Shown here: positions 25,563-33,272 of the stretch, in pieces | Layout: each line of letters starts with the position of its first letter | How positions within the stretch are numbered: the first letter of the stretch is position 1 | Assembly: GCF_022809125.1 (NCBI RefSeq) | Contig: NZ_JALGBI010000003.1 | Span: 496,001 to 560,000 of the forward strand | Direction: 5' to 3' | DNA from: Variovorax terrae | GTDB lineage: Bacteria; Pseudomonadota; Gammaproteobacteria; Burkholderiales; Burkholderiaceae_C | Length of the DNA stretch: 64,000 bases | Notes under the pieces: generated by a model | Database searches by the model: none | The model's input: the letters and a program-made list of their open reading frames with translations, nothing else | Told to the model about the DNA's origin: nothing | Program-made: the position numbers and the translations under genes

Positions 25563-25716
25563 GGGGCAGGCGGTCCGGGTGTCCGGGCGCAGGCCCCATT
25601 CGCGGTGGCCACAAAAGCCAGCGTGCCCACCGCGGCGTTAACGCCGACCCAGACAGCGCACCAGGCACCTTCCACCGCGAGCAGGCCGGAGAACGGGCAC
25701 CCGGACCGCCTGCCCC
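25563..25716 (-). mobile_element. MITE-like element, right copy (inverted)
   Basis: 154 bp with perfect 19-bp terminal inverted repeats: GGGGCAGGCGGTCCGGGTG (25563-25581) and its exact complement at 25698-25716. The interior is homologous to the left copy in opposite orientation. The better-preserved ends suggest it is the younger copy. No clear target-site duplication was seen. Apart from these elements and the repeat at 25475, the 25199-25827 gap holds only the fba promoter region. Confidence 0.7.
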
Positions 25717-25774
25717 TTGCCCGCCAAGCCGGCTGACGAGCAGGCCGACCGAGCGCACCAAGTAAAATCTCCCC

Positions 25775-25805
25775 AGTTACCAATCAGTTACCAATCAGTT
25801 ACCAA
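25775..25805 (+). promoter_or_regulatory. three direct repeats of AGTTACCAATC upstream of fba
   Basis: Units start at 25775, 25786 and 25797 (the third truncated to AGTTACCAA-like), an 11-bp period close to one helical turn. They lie 23-53 bp before the fba ATG. The GTTACC core also appears as GTAAC/GTTAC in the dyad before pyk, so the two glycolytic genes may share a regulator. Confidence 0.5.
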
Positions 25806-25827
25806 CTTTTTCCCTGGGGATTCAACC

Positions 25828-26892
25828 ATGGCACTCGTTTCGATGCGCGAGCTGCTGGACCATGCCGCCGAGCACGGCTACGGCATTCCGGCTTTCAACG
25901 TCAACAACCTCGAGCAGGTGCAGGCCGTCATGGCGGCGGCCGACGAGACCGGTGCGCCCGTGATCCTGCAGGCCAGCGCCGGCGCCCGCAAGTACGCCGG
26001 CGAGGCCTTCATCAAGCACCTGATCCAGGCCGCGATCGAGGCCTATCCCCACATTCCGCTGGTGATGCACCAGGACCACGGGCAGAACCCCGACGTCTGC
26101 CGCGGCGCCATCGACCTGGGCTTCAGCTCGGTCATGATGGACGGCAGCCTCGAAGCCGACGGCAAGACCATCGCGAGCTACGACTACAACGTGGACGTCA
26201 CCCGCAAGGTGGTGGACATGGCGCACAAGCTCGGCGTCACGGTCGAGGGCGAGCTCGGCTGCCTAGGCAGCCTGGAGACCATGAAGGGCGACAAGGAAGA
26301 CGGCCACGGCACCGACGCCACCATGACGCGCGAGCAGCTGCTGACCGACCCCGAGCAGGCCGCCGACTTCGTCAAGCGCACGCAGCTTGACGCGCTGGCC
26401 ATCGCCATCGGCACCAGCCACGGCGCCTACAAGTTCACGCGCAAGCCCACCGGCGACATCCTGGCGATCGACCGCATCAAGGAGATTCACCGCCGCATCC
26501 CCAACACCCACCTGGTGATGCACGGCAGCTCCAGCGTGCCGCAGGAGCTGCTGGCCATCATCCGCCAGTACGGCGGCGCCATGAAGGAAACCTACGGAGT
26601 GCCGGTCGAGGAAATCCAGCACGCCATCAAATTCGGTGTGCGCAAGATCAACATCGACACCGACATCCGCCTGGCCATGACCGGCGCGGTGCGCAAGTTC
26701 CTGGCCGAGAACCCCGAGAAGTTCGACGCCCGCGAATGGCTCAAGCCCGCGCGCGAGGCCGCCAAGGCCATCTGCAAGCAGCGCTACATCGAATTCGGCT
26801 GCGAAGGCCAGGCCGGCAAGATCAAGGGCGACAGCCTGCAGGTGGTCGCCACGCGCTACAGCCAGGGCGAGCTGGCGCAGGTGGTGCACTGA
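25828..26892 (+). CDS. fba: class II fructose-bisphosphate aldolase
   Basis: 354 residues from ATG 25828, which gives the family N-terminus [24 protein letters not shown]. The enzyme cleaves or forms fructose-1,6-bisphosphate with a Zn2+ ion. Metal and active-site motifs: VMHQDHGQ (zinc His), [20 protein letters not shown], and HGSSSVPQE with a later [11 protein letters not shown]. The length and sequence fit the CbbA/FbaA type of beta- and alphaproteobacteria. It is preceded by the AGTTACC direct repeats and followed by a strong terminator. Confidence 0.96.
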   Translation: MALVSMRELLDHAAEHGYGIPAFNVNNLEQVQAVMAAADETGAPVILQASAGARKYAGEAFIKHLIQAAIEAYPHIPLVMHQDHGQNPDVCRGAIDLGFSSVMMDGSLEADGKTIASYDYNVDVTRKVVDMAHKLGVTVEGELGCLGSLETMKGDKEDGHGTDATMTREQLLTDPEQAADFVKRTQLDALAIAIGTSHGAYKFTRKPTGDILAIDRIKEIHRRIPNTHLVMHGSSSVPQELLAIIRQYGGAMKETYGVPVEEIQHAIKFGVRKINIDTDIRLAMTGAVRKFLAENPEKFDAREWLKPAREAAKAICKQRYIEFGCEGQAGKIKGDSLQVVATRYSQGELAQVVH

Positions 26893-26921
26893 GCCTGAGA
26901 TAATCGATCCGAATGGTTCAT

Positions 26922-26950
26922 GGCCCGTTGACTGTTCAACGGGCCTTTTT
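26922..26950 (+). terminator. intrinsic terminator between fba and purC
   Basis: GGCCCGTTGA (26922-26931), loop CTGT, TCAACGGGCC (26936-26945), then TTTTT. It ends 22 bp before the purC start, so purC needs a promoter within or before it. Confidence 0.88.
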
Positions 26951-26971
26951 GCTTTCAGACAGACCCCGATC

Positions 26972-27868
26972 ATGACCTCCGCCCTGCACACCTCCGCCCT
27001 GACCTCCCTGCCCCTGCTCGCGCGCGGCAAGGTGCGCGACAACTACGCCGTGGGCGACGACCGCATCCTGATGGTGGCCAGCGACCGCATCAGCGCGTTC
27101 GACGTGATCATGGGCGAGCCGATTCCGGGCAAGGGCGAGCTGCTCACGCAGATGGCGCTGTTCTGGTTCGGCAAGCTGGGGCACCTGTGCCCCAACCACC
27201 TGACCGGCGAGGCCCCCGAGAGCGTGGTGACGCCGGCCGAGGTGCCCCAGGTGCAGGGGCGCTCGATGCTGGTCAAGCGGCTCACGCCGATCCCGGTGGA
27301 GGCGGTGGTGCGCGGCTACCTGGCCGGTAGCGGCTGGAAGGAATACCAGGACAGCCGCTCGGTCTGCGGCGTGCCGCTGCCCGAGGGCCTGAAGAACGCC
27401 AGCAAGCTGCCGGCGCCGATCTTCACGCCGGCGGCCAAGGCGGCCGTGGGCGAGCACGACGAGAACATCACCTACGAGCGCGTGGTGGAGATGATCGGCG
27501 CCAAACTCGCGGCGCAGATCCGCGACATCAGCATCGCGATCTACCAGGCGGCCAGCGAGATCGCGCTGGCCAAGGGCATCATCATCGCCGACACCAAGTT
27601 CGAGTTCGGCCTGGCCCCGGACGGCACGCTGGTGCTGATGGACGAGGTGCTCACGCCCGATTCCTCGCGCTACTGGCCGGCCGAGAGCTACCAGGAGGGC
27701 ATCAACCCGCCGAGCTACGACAAGCAGTTCCTGCGCGACTGGCTGGAGCAGGCCAGGACCAATGGCAAGCCCTGGGACAAGACGCCGCCGGCGCCCAAGC
27801 TGCCGCAGTCGGTGATCGACAGCACCGCGGCCAAGTACCGCGAGGCGCTGACGCGGCTGACGGCCTGA
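26972..27868 (+). CDS. purC: phosphoribosylaminoimidazole-succinocarboxamide synthase
   Basis: 298 residues. It ligates aspartate to CAIR using ATP in purine synthesis. Motifs: [50 protein letters not shown], and [27 protein letters not shown]. The length fits the ~300-residue form common in Burkholderiales and yeast-like PurC. Downstream on the same strand, beyond the opposite-strand thioredoxin gene, are purE and purK, so the purine genes are clustered but split. Confidence 0.96.
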   Translation: MTSALHTSALTSLPLLARGKVRDNYAVGDDRILMVASDRISAFDVIMGEPIPGKGELLTQMALFWFGKLGHLCPNHLTGEAPESVVTPAEVPQVQGRSMLVKRLTPIPVEAVVRGYLAGSGWKEYQDSRSVCGVPLPEGLKNASKLPAPIFTPAAKAAVGEHDENITYERVVEMIGAKLAAQIRDISIAIYQAASEIALAKGIIIADTKFEFGLAPDGTLVLMDEVLTPDSSRYWPAESYQEGINPPSYDKQFLRDWLEQARTNGKPWDKTPPAPKLPQSVIDSTAAKYREALTRLTA

Positions 27869-27878
27869 GCCGTTCAGC

Positions 27879-28787
27879 TCAGCTCAGAATCACGGAACTG
27901 AGCCGCCGCCGGTAGGTGGCCACCGTGGGGTCCTGCGGCGGAATCTGGCCATCGGCCACCTTGGCTTTGGGCGGCTCGATGATCTCCAGGATGGCGATGT
28001 AGGCCTTGCGCGCCAGGCCGTCGCTCCAGCCCGGGTCGCGCATCAGGATCTCCAGCAGCTCGTCCATGGCGGCGGTCCACTGCCGCTGCGCCATCAGGCA
28101 CTGGGCGCGCTGGAAGCGCGCCTCGAAATCGCGCTTGTTGGCGGCAATCTTGGCATCGAATTCGGCCAGGGTCCTTGCCGGCTGGCCCTGGGGTGCTTCG
28201 AAATCGATAGCATCCATCCAGCGCTGCAGCGCGTCGAAGCGGCGCACCAGCGCGGTCTTGCCGATCACCGGGGCGAACGCCACCTTGGCGTCGTCGGTGC
28301 GGCCCAGTTGCAGCAGCAGCTTCACGTAGTCGAAGCGCGCGTCGTCGTTGGCCGGGTCGGTGGCCACGGCGTGCTGCAGCTTCTCGAGCGCCGTCTGCGG
28401 GTCGCCGTCGGCCAGCGCGTCCAGCGCTTCTTCCTCGGCCTCTTCGGCCACCAGTTCCTCGGCGCTGGGCACATGCTTGTCGAGGAACTCGCGCACCTTG
28501 CCCTCGGGCAGCGCGCCCATGAAGCCGTCCACCGGCTGGCCGTTCATCATCAGGATGCAGGTGGGAATGCTGCGGATGCCGAAGGCGCCCGCGAGCTGCT
28601 GCTCCTCGTCGGAGTTGACCTTGACCAGCCTGAAGCGGCCCGCGTAGTCGGTTTCCAGCTTCTCGAGCACCGGGCCGAGCGACTTGCAGGGACCGCACCA
28701 GGGCGCCCAGAAGTCGACCAGCACCGGGGTGGACATCGAGGCGGCGACCACCTCGGCTTCAAAGTTTTCTACGGTGACGTCAATCAT
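27879..28787 (-). CDS. thioredoxin-TPR protein (CnoX/YbbN-like)
   Basis: 302 residues. The N-terminal thioredoxin fold has a canonical WCGPC active site (C31, C34), unlike E. coli YbbN, which lacks it, so redox activity is plausible. The C-terminal ~180 residues are helical TPR-like repeats (LADGDPQTALEKLQHAVATDPANDDARFDYV ... RFQRAQCLMAQRQWTAAMDELLEIL). This matches CnoX-type chaperedoxins that protect folding clients under oxidative stress. A dispersed repeat (28152-28211) encodes the MDAIDFEAPQGQPARTLAEF segment. Divergent from purE with only ~50 bp between starts. Confidence 0.9.
   Translation of the reverse strand: MIDVTVENFEAEVVAASMSTPVLVDFWAPWCGPCKSLGPVLEKLETDYAGRFRLVKVNSDEEQQLAGAFGIRSIPTCILMMNGQPVDGFMGALPEGKVREFLDKHVPSAEELVAEEAEEEALDALADGDPQTALEKLQHAVATDPANDDARFDYVKLLLQLGRTDDAKVAFAPVIGKTALVRRFDALQRWMDAIDFEAPQGQPARTLAEFDAKIAANKRDFEARFQRAQCLMAQRQWTAAMDELLEILMRDPGWSDGLARKAYIAILEIIEPPKAKVADGQIPPQDPTVATYRRRLSSVILS
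28152..28211 (-). repeat. dispersed GCT-N11-AGC repeat, copy 7 (inside thioredoxin-TPR gene, sense)
   Basis: On the minus strand GCTATCGATTTCGAAGC (28211-28195) with tail CCAGGGCCAGCCGGCAAGGACC and GAATTCGAT. The stem is intact and the tail diverged. Confidence 0.55.
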
Positions 28788-28836
28788 TTGGGGTACTTCA
28801 GGGCCAAAAAGTAAAATTCAATCTTTGGGAGCATTC

Positions 28837-29334
28837 ATGAGCTCGATACAGGTTGGCGTGGTGATGGGGTCCAGTTCGGATTGGGACACCCTGCAGCACG
28901 CAGTACAGATTCTCCAGGAATTCGGCATCGCCCACGAGGCGCGCGTGATTTCCGCCCATCGCATGCCCGACGATATGTTCGCCTATGCCGAGGCCGCCGT
29001 CGGCCGCGGGCTGAAGGCCATCATCGCGGGCGCCGGCGGCGCGGCCCACCTGCCTGGCATGCTGGCGGCCAAGACCACGGTGCCGGTGCTCGGCGTGCCG
29101 GTGGCCAGCCGCCACCTGCATGGGGTGGACTCGCTGCACAGCATCGTGCAGATGCCCAAGGGCGTGCCGGTCGCCACCTTCGCCATCGGCACGGCCGGCG
29201 CGGCCAACGCGGCGCTGTTCGCCGTGGCCCTGCTGGCCAACCAGGACGCGGCGCTGCGCGCGCAGCTGGACGCCTTTCGCGCCCGGCAGACCGAAACCGC
29301 ACGCGGCATGACCCTGCCCCCCGCGACCCCATGA
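28837..29334 (+). CDS. purE: N5-carboxyaminoimidazole ribonucleotide mutase
   Basis: 165 residues from ATG 28837 with GGGAG upstream. PurE class I rearranges N5-CAIR to CAIR. Motifs: VGVVMGSSSDWDT (phosphate loop), VISAHRMPDDM with the catalytic His, and GAGGAAHLPGMLAAKTTVPVLGVPV. It overlaps purK by 4 bp (ATGA), the usual translationally coupled pair. Confidence 0.96.
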   Translation: MSSIQVGVVMGSSSDWDTLQHAVQILQEFGIAHEARVISAHRMPDDMFAYAEAAVGRGLKAIIAGAGGAAHLPGMLAAKTTVPVLGVPVASRHLHGVDSLHSIVQMPKGVPVATFAIGTAGAANAALFAVALLANQDAALRAQLDAFRARQTETARGMTLPPATP

Positions 29335-30500
29335 GCCTGCCCACCCTTTTTCCCGGCGCCACGCTCGGCGTCATGGGCGGCGGCCAGCTCGGCCGCATGT
29401 TCGTGCATGCGGCGCAGCGCATGGGCTATTTCACCGCGGTGCTCGACCCCGACGCGGCCAGCCCGGCCGGCCTGGTGAGCCACCACCACATCCAGACCGG
29501 CTACCTCGACCCCGAGGGCCTGGCGCGGCTGGCGGAGTGCAGCGCGGCCGTCACCACCGAGTTCGAGAACGTGCCGGCGCCCGCGCTGGCGGCGCTGGCC
29601 CTGCAGCGGCCGGTGGCGCCCGGCGCCGAGGCGGTGGCCATCGCCCAGGACCGAGCCCGCGAAAAAGCCCATTTCGTGCGCTGCGGCGTGCCCTGCGCGC
29701 CCTACGCGGTGATCGAGACCCCCGAGCAGCTCGCCGCCGTGCCGGACGAGCTGCTGCCCGGCATCCTCAAGACCGCCCGCCTGGGCTACGACGGCAAGGG
29801 CCAGCAGCGCGTGGCGACGCGCGCCGAACTGGCTGCCGCCTGGGCCGGGCTCAAGGGCGTGCCCTGCGTGCTCGAGAAGAGGCTGCCGCTGGCCGCCGAA
29901 TGCTCGGTGATCGTGGCGCGCGGCTGGGATGGCGCCATGGTGCATTTCCCGCCGCAACTCAACCTGCACCGCGACGGCATTCTGGCCGTGACCCAGGTTC
30001 ATGAGGGAAATCTGCCAAAGGTCCTGGTGCAGCGGTCGATCGATGCTACCAAATCCATAGCGAACGGCCTGCAGTACGTGGGGGTGCTGTGCGTCGAGTT
30101 CTTCGTGCTGGAGGACGGCTCGCTGGTCGTCAACGAGATGGCGCCGCGCCCGCACAACAGCGGCCACTACACCCAGGACGCCTGCGACGTCTCGCAGTTC
30201 GAGCTGCAGGTGCGCGCGCTGGCCGGCCTGCCGCTCACGCCGCCGCGCCAGCACAGCCCGGCCATCATGCTCAACCTGCTGGGCGACCTGTGGTTTGCTT
30301 CCACCGCCCAGGACGCCGCCACCGAGCCGCCCTGGGCCCGGGTACTGGCCCTGCCGGGCACCCACCTGCACCTGTACGGCAAGCACGAGGCGCGCCGCGG
30401 CCGCAAGATGGGCCACCTCAACATCACCGGCGCCAGCGCGGCGCAGGTGCGGGCCACGGCGCTCGAGGCGGCGCAGCTGCTCGGCCTCGAGGCCTTCTGA
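29331..30500 (+). CDS. purK: N5-carboxyaminoimidazole ribonucleotide synthase
   Basis: 389 residues from ATG 29331. PurK is an ATP-grasp enzyme that carboxylates AIR. Motifs: TLGVMGGGQLGRMFVHAA, TTEFENVPA, ILKTARLGYDGKGQ, LEKRLPLAAECSVIVAR, and the ATP-grasp catalytic segment YVGVLCVEFFVLEDGSLVVNEMAPRPHNSGHYT. A dispersed repeat (30002-30061, antisense) encodes VHEGNLPKVLVQRSIDATKSIANG just before YVGVLC, a surface helix in family members. All key residues remain. Confidence 0.95.
   Translation: MSLPTLFPGATLGVMGGGQLGRMFVHAAQRMGYFTAVLDPDAASPAGLVSHHHIQTGYLDPEGLARLAECSAAVTTEFENVPAPALAALALQRPVAPGAEAVAIAQDRAREKAHFVRCGVPCAPYAVIETPEQLAAVPDELLPGILKTARLGYDGKGQQRVATRAELAAAWAGLKGVPCVLEKRLPLAAECSVIVARGWDGAMVHFPPQLNLHRDGILAVTQVHEGNLPKVLVQRSIDATKSIANGLQYVGVLCVEFFVLEDGSLVVNEMAPRPHNSGHYTQDACDVSQFELQVRALAGLPLTPPRQHSPAIMLNLLGDLWFASTAQDAATEPPWARVLALPGTHLHLYGKHEARRGRKMGHLNITGASAAQVRATALEAAQLLGLEAF
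30002..30061 (-). repeat. dispersed GCT-N11-AGC repeat, copy 8 (inside purK, antisense)
   Basis: On the minus strand GCTATGGATTTGGTAGC (30061-30045), then ATCGATCGACC, GCTGCACCAGGACCTTTGGCAGATTT. The stem and GGACCT/ATTT landmarks match the consensus. Confidence 0.6.
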
Positions 30501-30507
30501 GGCGGCC

Positions 30508-31497
30508 ATGATCCTGGACGGCCTTGCCCCTGAATCCATCGCCGCGGGCGCCGCGGCGCTGCAGGCCGGCGAACTGGTCGGCCTGCCGACCGAGACGGTC
30601 TACGGCCTGGCGGCCGACGCCTCGAACGGCGCGGCCGTGGCCCGCATCTTCGAGGCCAAGGGCCGGCCGAGCGACCACCCGCTGATCGTGCACGTGGCCG
30701 ATGCCGCGGGCGTGGCGCATTTCGCGGCCCGGGTGCCGGTGTTCGCGCAGCGGCTGATGCAGGCCTTCTGGCCCGGCCCGCTCACGCTGATCCTGCCGCG
30801 CCGCCCGGACGTGGGCGCGGCGGCGGCGGCCGGGCAGGACTCGATCGGCCTGCGCTGCCCCTCGCATCCGGTGGCGCAGGCGCTGCTGCGGGCTTGCGAG
30901 CGCCTGGGCGTGCATGGCGTGGCCGCGCCGAGCGCCAACCGCTTCGGCCGCGTCAGCCCGACCACGGCGGCGCATGTGCAGGCCGAGTTCGGGGATGCCC
31001 TGCTGGTGCTCGACGGCGGCGCCTGCGACGTGGGCATCGAATCCACCATCGTCGACTGCACGCGCGGGGTTCCGGTGCTGCTGCGCCCCGGCGTGTTCAC
31101 GCGCGCGCAGATCGAGGTCGCTGGCGGCGAGCGCTTGCGCTCGCGCGAGGAACTGGCCGCGCCCGATCCGCGCGCCTCGGGCACGCTGCAGGCGCATTAC
31201 GCGCCCCACGCCAAGCTGCGCCTGATGGACGCGGCCGCGCTGCAGACCGCGCTCGACCTGCTGGGCGCCGAGGCGTCGGGCATCGCCGTGTGGTCGCGCG
31301 CCCTGCTGCGCACGCGGTCCTCCGGCGTGATCCGCCGCCGCATGCCCGACGATGCCGCCGCCACGGCCCAGCAGCTGTTCGCGGTGCTGCGCGATTTCGA
31401 CGCCCAGGGCGTCAAGCTGATCTGGGTCGAGCTGCCGCCGGCCGTGCCCGAATGGGAAGGCGTGCGGGACCGTTTACAAAGAGCCGCAGCGGCCTAG
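30508..31497 (+). CDS. L-threonylcarbamoyladenylate synthase, Sua5 type
   Basis: 329 residues from ATG 30508, 7 bp after purK. It makes threonylcarbamoyl-AMP from threonine, bicarbonate and ATP for the tRNA t6A modification. The YrdC domain shows GLPTETVYGLAADA, IFEAKGRPSDHPLIVHV, FWPGPLTLIL, GLRCPSHPVA and APSANRFGRVSPTTA. An extra C-terminal Sua5 domain (about 215-329; SGTLQAHYAPHAKLRL) distinguishes it from the short TsaC form. Another t6A gene, tsaB, lies at 37853, but tsaD and tsaE are not in the window. Confidence 0.93.
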   Translation: MILDGLAPESIAAGAAALQAGELVGLPTETVYGLAADASNGAAVARIFEAKGRPSDHPLIVHVADAAGVAHFAARVPVFAQRLMQAFWPGPLTLILPRRPDVGAAAAAGQDSIGLRCPSHPVAQALLRACERLGVHGVAAPSANRFGRVSPTTAAHVQAEFGDALLVLDGGACDVGIESTIVDCTRGVPVLLRPGVFTRAQIEVAGGERLRSREELAAPDPRASGTLQAHYAPHAKLRLMDAAALQTALDLLGAEASGIAVWSRALLRTRSSGVIRRRMPDDAAATAQQLFAVLRDFDAQGVKLIWVELPPAVPEWEGVRDRLQRAAAA

Positions 31498-31529
31498 TTA
31501 AACTACCGCCAGACATTTTGGAGATCTCC

Positions 31530-32483
31530 ATGACAACAACCTGGTTGCGCCGCGCCGTGCTGACGGCGGTCTGCGCATCAGCGGCTCTGCTGGCGGCCTG
31601 CGGCTCCAGCACCATCGAGTCGCAGCTCACGCCGACGCGCTTCATCTCGTTCGGCGATGCCTTCGCCGATCTCGGCCAGACCGGCAGCCGCTACACCGTC
31701 AACGACGGCAGCGTCAACAACTGGACGCAGCAGATGGCGGCGGACTTCGGCGTTCCGATGGCGGCCGTGGTCAGCGGCGGCTTCGCCTACGCCCAGGGCA
31801 ATGCGCGCATCACCGCCAAGCCGGATGCCGCGGGCAGCAGTGCCACGCCCACCGTCCAGCAGCAGATCGACACCTTCCTCGCGGGCAACACCATCGGCGC
31901 CAGTGACGTCGTGGTGCTGGCCGGCGGCACGGCCGACATCATTGCCGAAATGGCCGCCGTGCTGGCCGGCACGCAGACCTCGGCCCAGATGATGGCCAAC
32001 GTGCAGCAGGCCGGCCGCGATCTGGGGGCCCAGATCCGCCGCCTGACGCTGGTCGGCGGCCAGCACGTGGTGGTGGCGGGCGTCTACAACCTGAGCGTGA
32101 CGCCCTGGGCCACCCGCATCGGCCAGGGCGCGCTGTTGAGCGATGCCAGCAGCGCGTTCAACCAGGCGCTGCTGGTCAGCATCGTCGACCTGGGCAACAG
32201 GGTCCTGTATGTGGACGCGGCTTACTACTACAACCTCGTCGCCGCGTCGCCGACCATCTACGCCATCAACGATGCTACCAGCGTCGTGTGCACCTCGGTA
32301 GACCCGGGCAACGGTATCGGCACCGGGGTGAACCAGGTGAATTCGGCGCTGTGCACCCCGTCCACCATCGCGCCAGGCGCCGACTACAGCAAATTCATGT
32401 TTGCCGACGGCGTGTACATGACGCCCCAGGCCCAGCGCGTGTTCGGCGACTACGCCTACAACCGCGTGCGGGCCCGCTGGTAG
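31530..32483 (+). CDS. SGNH/GDSL-like lipoprotein with degenerate catalytic motifs
   Basis: 317 residues from ATG 31530 (GGAGA upstream). The lipoprotein signal ends ALLAAC followed by GSSTIE. The overall pattern follows the SGNH esterase family: block I FISFGDAFADLGQ, then YTVNDGSVNNW, VVLAGGTADI, and a final FADGVYMTPQAQRVF. Three normally catalytic positions differ: the nucleophile Ser of GDS is Ala, the block III Asn is Thr, and the block V His of D-x-x-H is Tyr. A dead enzyme reused for binding is the simplest reading. It may be coupled to the Sua5 gene 32 bp upstream and ends at a terminator. Confidence 0.78.
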   Translation: MTTTWLRRAVLTAVCASAALLAACGSSTIESQLTPTRFISFGDAFADLGQTGSRYTVNDGSVNNWTQQMAADFGVPMAAVVSGGFAYAQGNARITAKPDAAGSSATPTVQQQIDTFLAGNTIGASDVVVLAGGTADIIAEMAAVLAGTQTSAQMMANVQQAGRDLGAQIRRLTLVGGQHVVVAGVYNLSVTPWATRIGQGALLSDASSAFNQALLVSIVDLGNRVLYVDAAYYYNLVAASPTIYAINDATSVVCTSVDPGNGIGTGVNQVNSALCTPSTIAPGADYSKFMFADGVYMTPQAQRVFGDYAYNRVRARW

Positions 32484-32511
32484 GCCGAGGCCCTTCTCCC
32501 CCAAAGAAAAA

Positions 32512-32535
32512 GCCGGCCCGCGGGCCGGCTTTTTT
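32512..32535. terminator. bidirectional intrinsic terminator
   Basis: Perfect palindrome GCCGGCCCGCGGGCCGGC (32512-32529), with A-rich sequence on the left and TTTTTT (32530-32535) on the right. It serves the + strand SGNH-like gene and possibly the converging ompW gene. Confidence 0.9.
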
Positions 32536-32552
32536 GTGGCCGCAGGGGCCGC

Positions 32553-33254
32553 TCAGAAGTCGTAGCCGACCGAGAACGTCAGCACCGTGGGGCGGAACCG
32601 GATGTCGATGTTGCGCGCCGCGCCGGCCGTGGTGGCCGTCAGGTGGGTCTTGACCCGGGCCGTGGCGACGGCGGCATTCAGGGTCCACTTGTCGCTGAAG
32701 CGGTAGCTGACGCCGGCCTGCGCCGCCAGGCCCCAGGAGTCGCTCAGCGAGATGTCGGTCGGCCCGCCGTTGAGGGCGTTGCCGGTGGCGGTGGACTCGC
32801 GCTTGTCGAACCGGGTGTAGTTGATGCCCAGGCCCACGAACGGGCGCCAGGCGCTTTGCGGCTCGCCGAACTTGTAGTTGAAGAACAGCGTCGGGGCGAC
32901 CTGCCTCACCTTGGCGATCACCTGGCCCTGGAACGAGGACACGATGTAGGCCGGCACGATGGCAGGGTTGAGCTGGGCGGTGACGTCATGGGTGGGCGGG
33001 TAGCCCAGCGCCAGCTCCACTTCCATGTTGTTGTTGAACGAATGCGCGAAGGACAGGAACAGCGTGTCCTGGTTCTTCACGCTCAGGCTCACGCCCGAGG
33101 GCGGGCCGAGCAGGAACGGGCCGGTGGCATCGCTGGCCGACGAATGCGGCTCGACATGCGAGTAGCCGATGCGCACGGTGTTCTGCGCCGAGGCGGCCGT
33201 GCTCAGGCCAGCCAGGGCCAGGGCGGCGGCGATCAGGGTGAAGCGGTGGTTCAT
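32553..33254 (-). CDS. ompW: OmpW-family outer membrane protein
   Basis: 233 residues with a signal peptide (1-23, ending TAASAQ) and the OmpW pattern: an eight-stranded barrel with NTVRIGYSHVEPHS near the N-terminus, LFLSFAHSFNNNMEVELALGYP, QVAPTLFFNYKFG, WRPFVGLGINYTRFD, and a terminal aromatic VGYDF needed for barrel assembly. OmpW proteins form narrow hydrophobic channels. It lies 18 bp downstream of the lipase-like lipoprotein gene and is probably co-transcribed, suggesting uptake of hydrophobic products of that enzyme (inference). Confidence 0.9.
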   Translation of the reverse strand: MNHRFTLIAAALALAGLSTAASAQNTVRIGYSHVEPHSSASDATGPFLLGPPSGVSLSVKNQDTLFLSFAHSFNNNMEVELALGYPPTHDVTAQLNPAIVPAYIVSSFQGQVIAKVRQVAPTLFFNYKFGEPQSAWRPFVGLGINYTRFDKRESTATGNALNGGPTDISLSDSWGLAAQAGVSYRFSDKWTLNAAVATARVKTHLTATTAGAARNIDIRFRPTVLTFSVGYDF

Positions 33255-33272
33255 GGTGGGTGTCTCCTGCGA

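Noticed and set aside
30894..31529. Long + strand extension in front of the SGNH-like lipoprotein
   Set aside because: It is the wrong frame of the Sua5 gene; the lipoprotein start at 31530 has a ribosome site and signal peptide.
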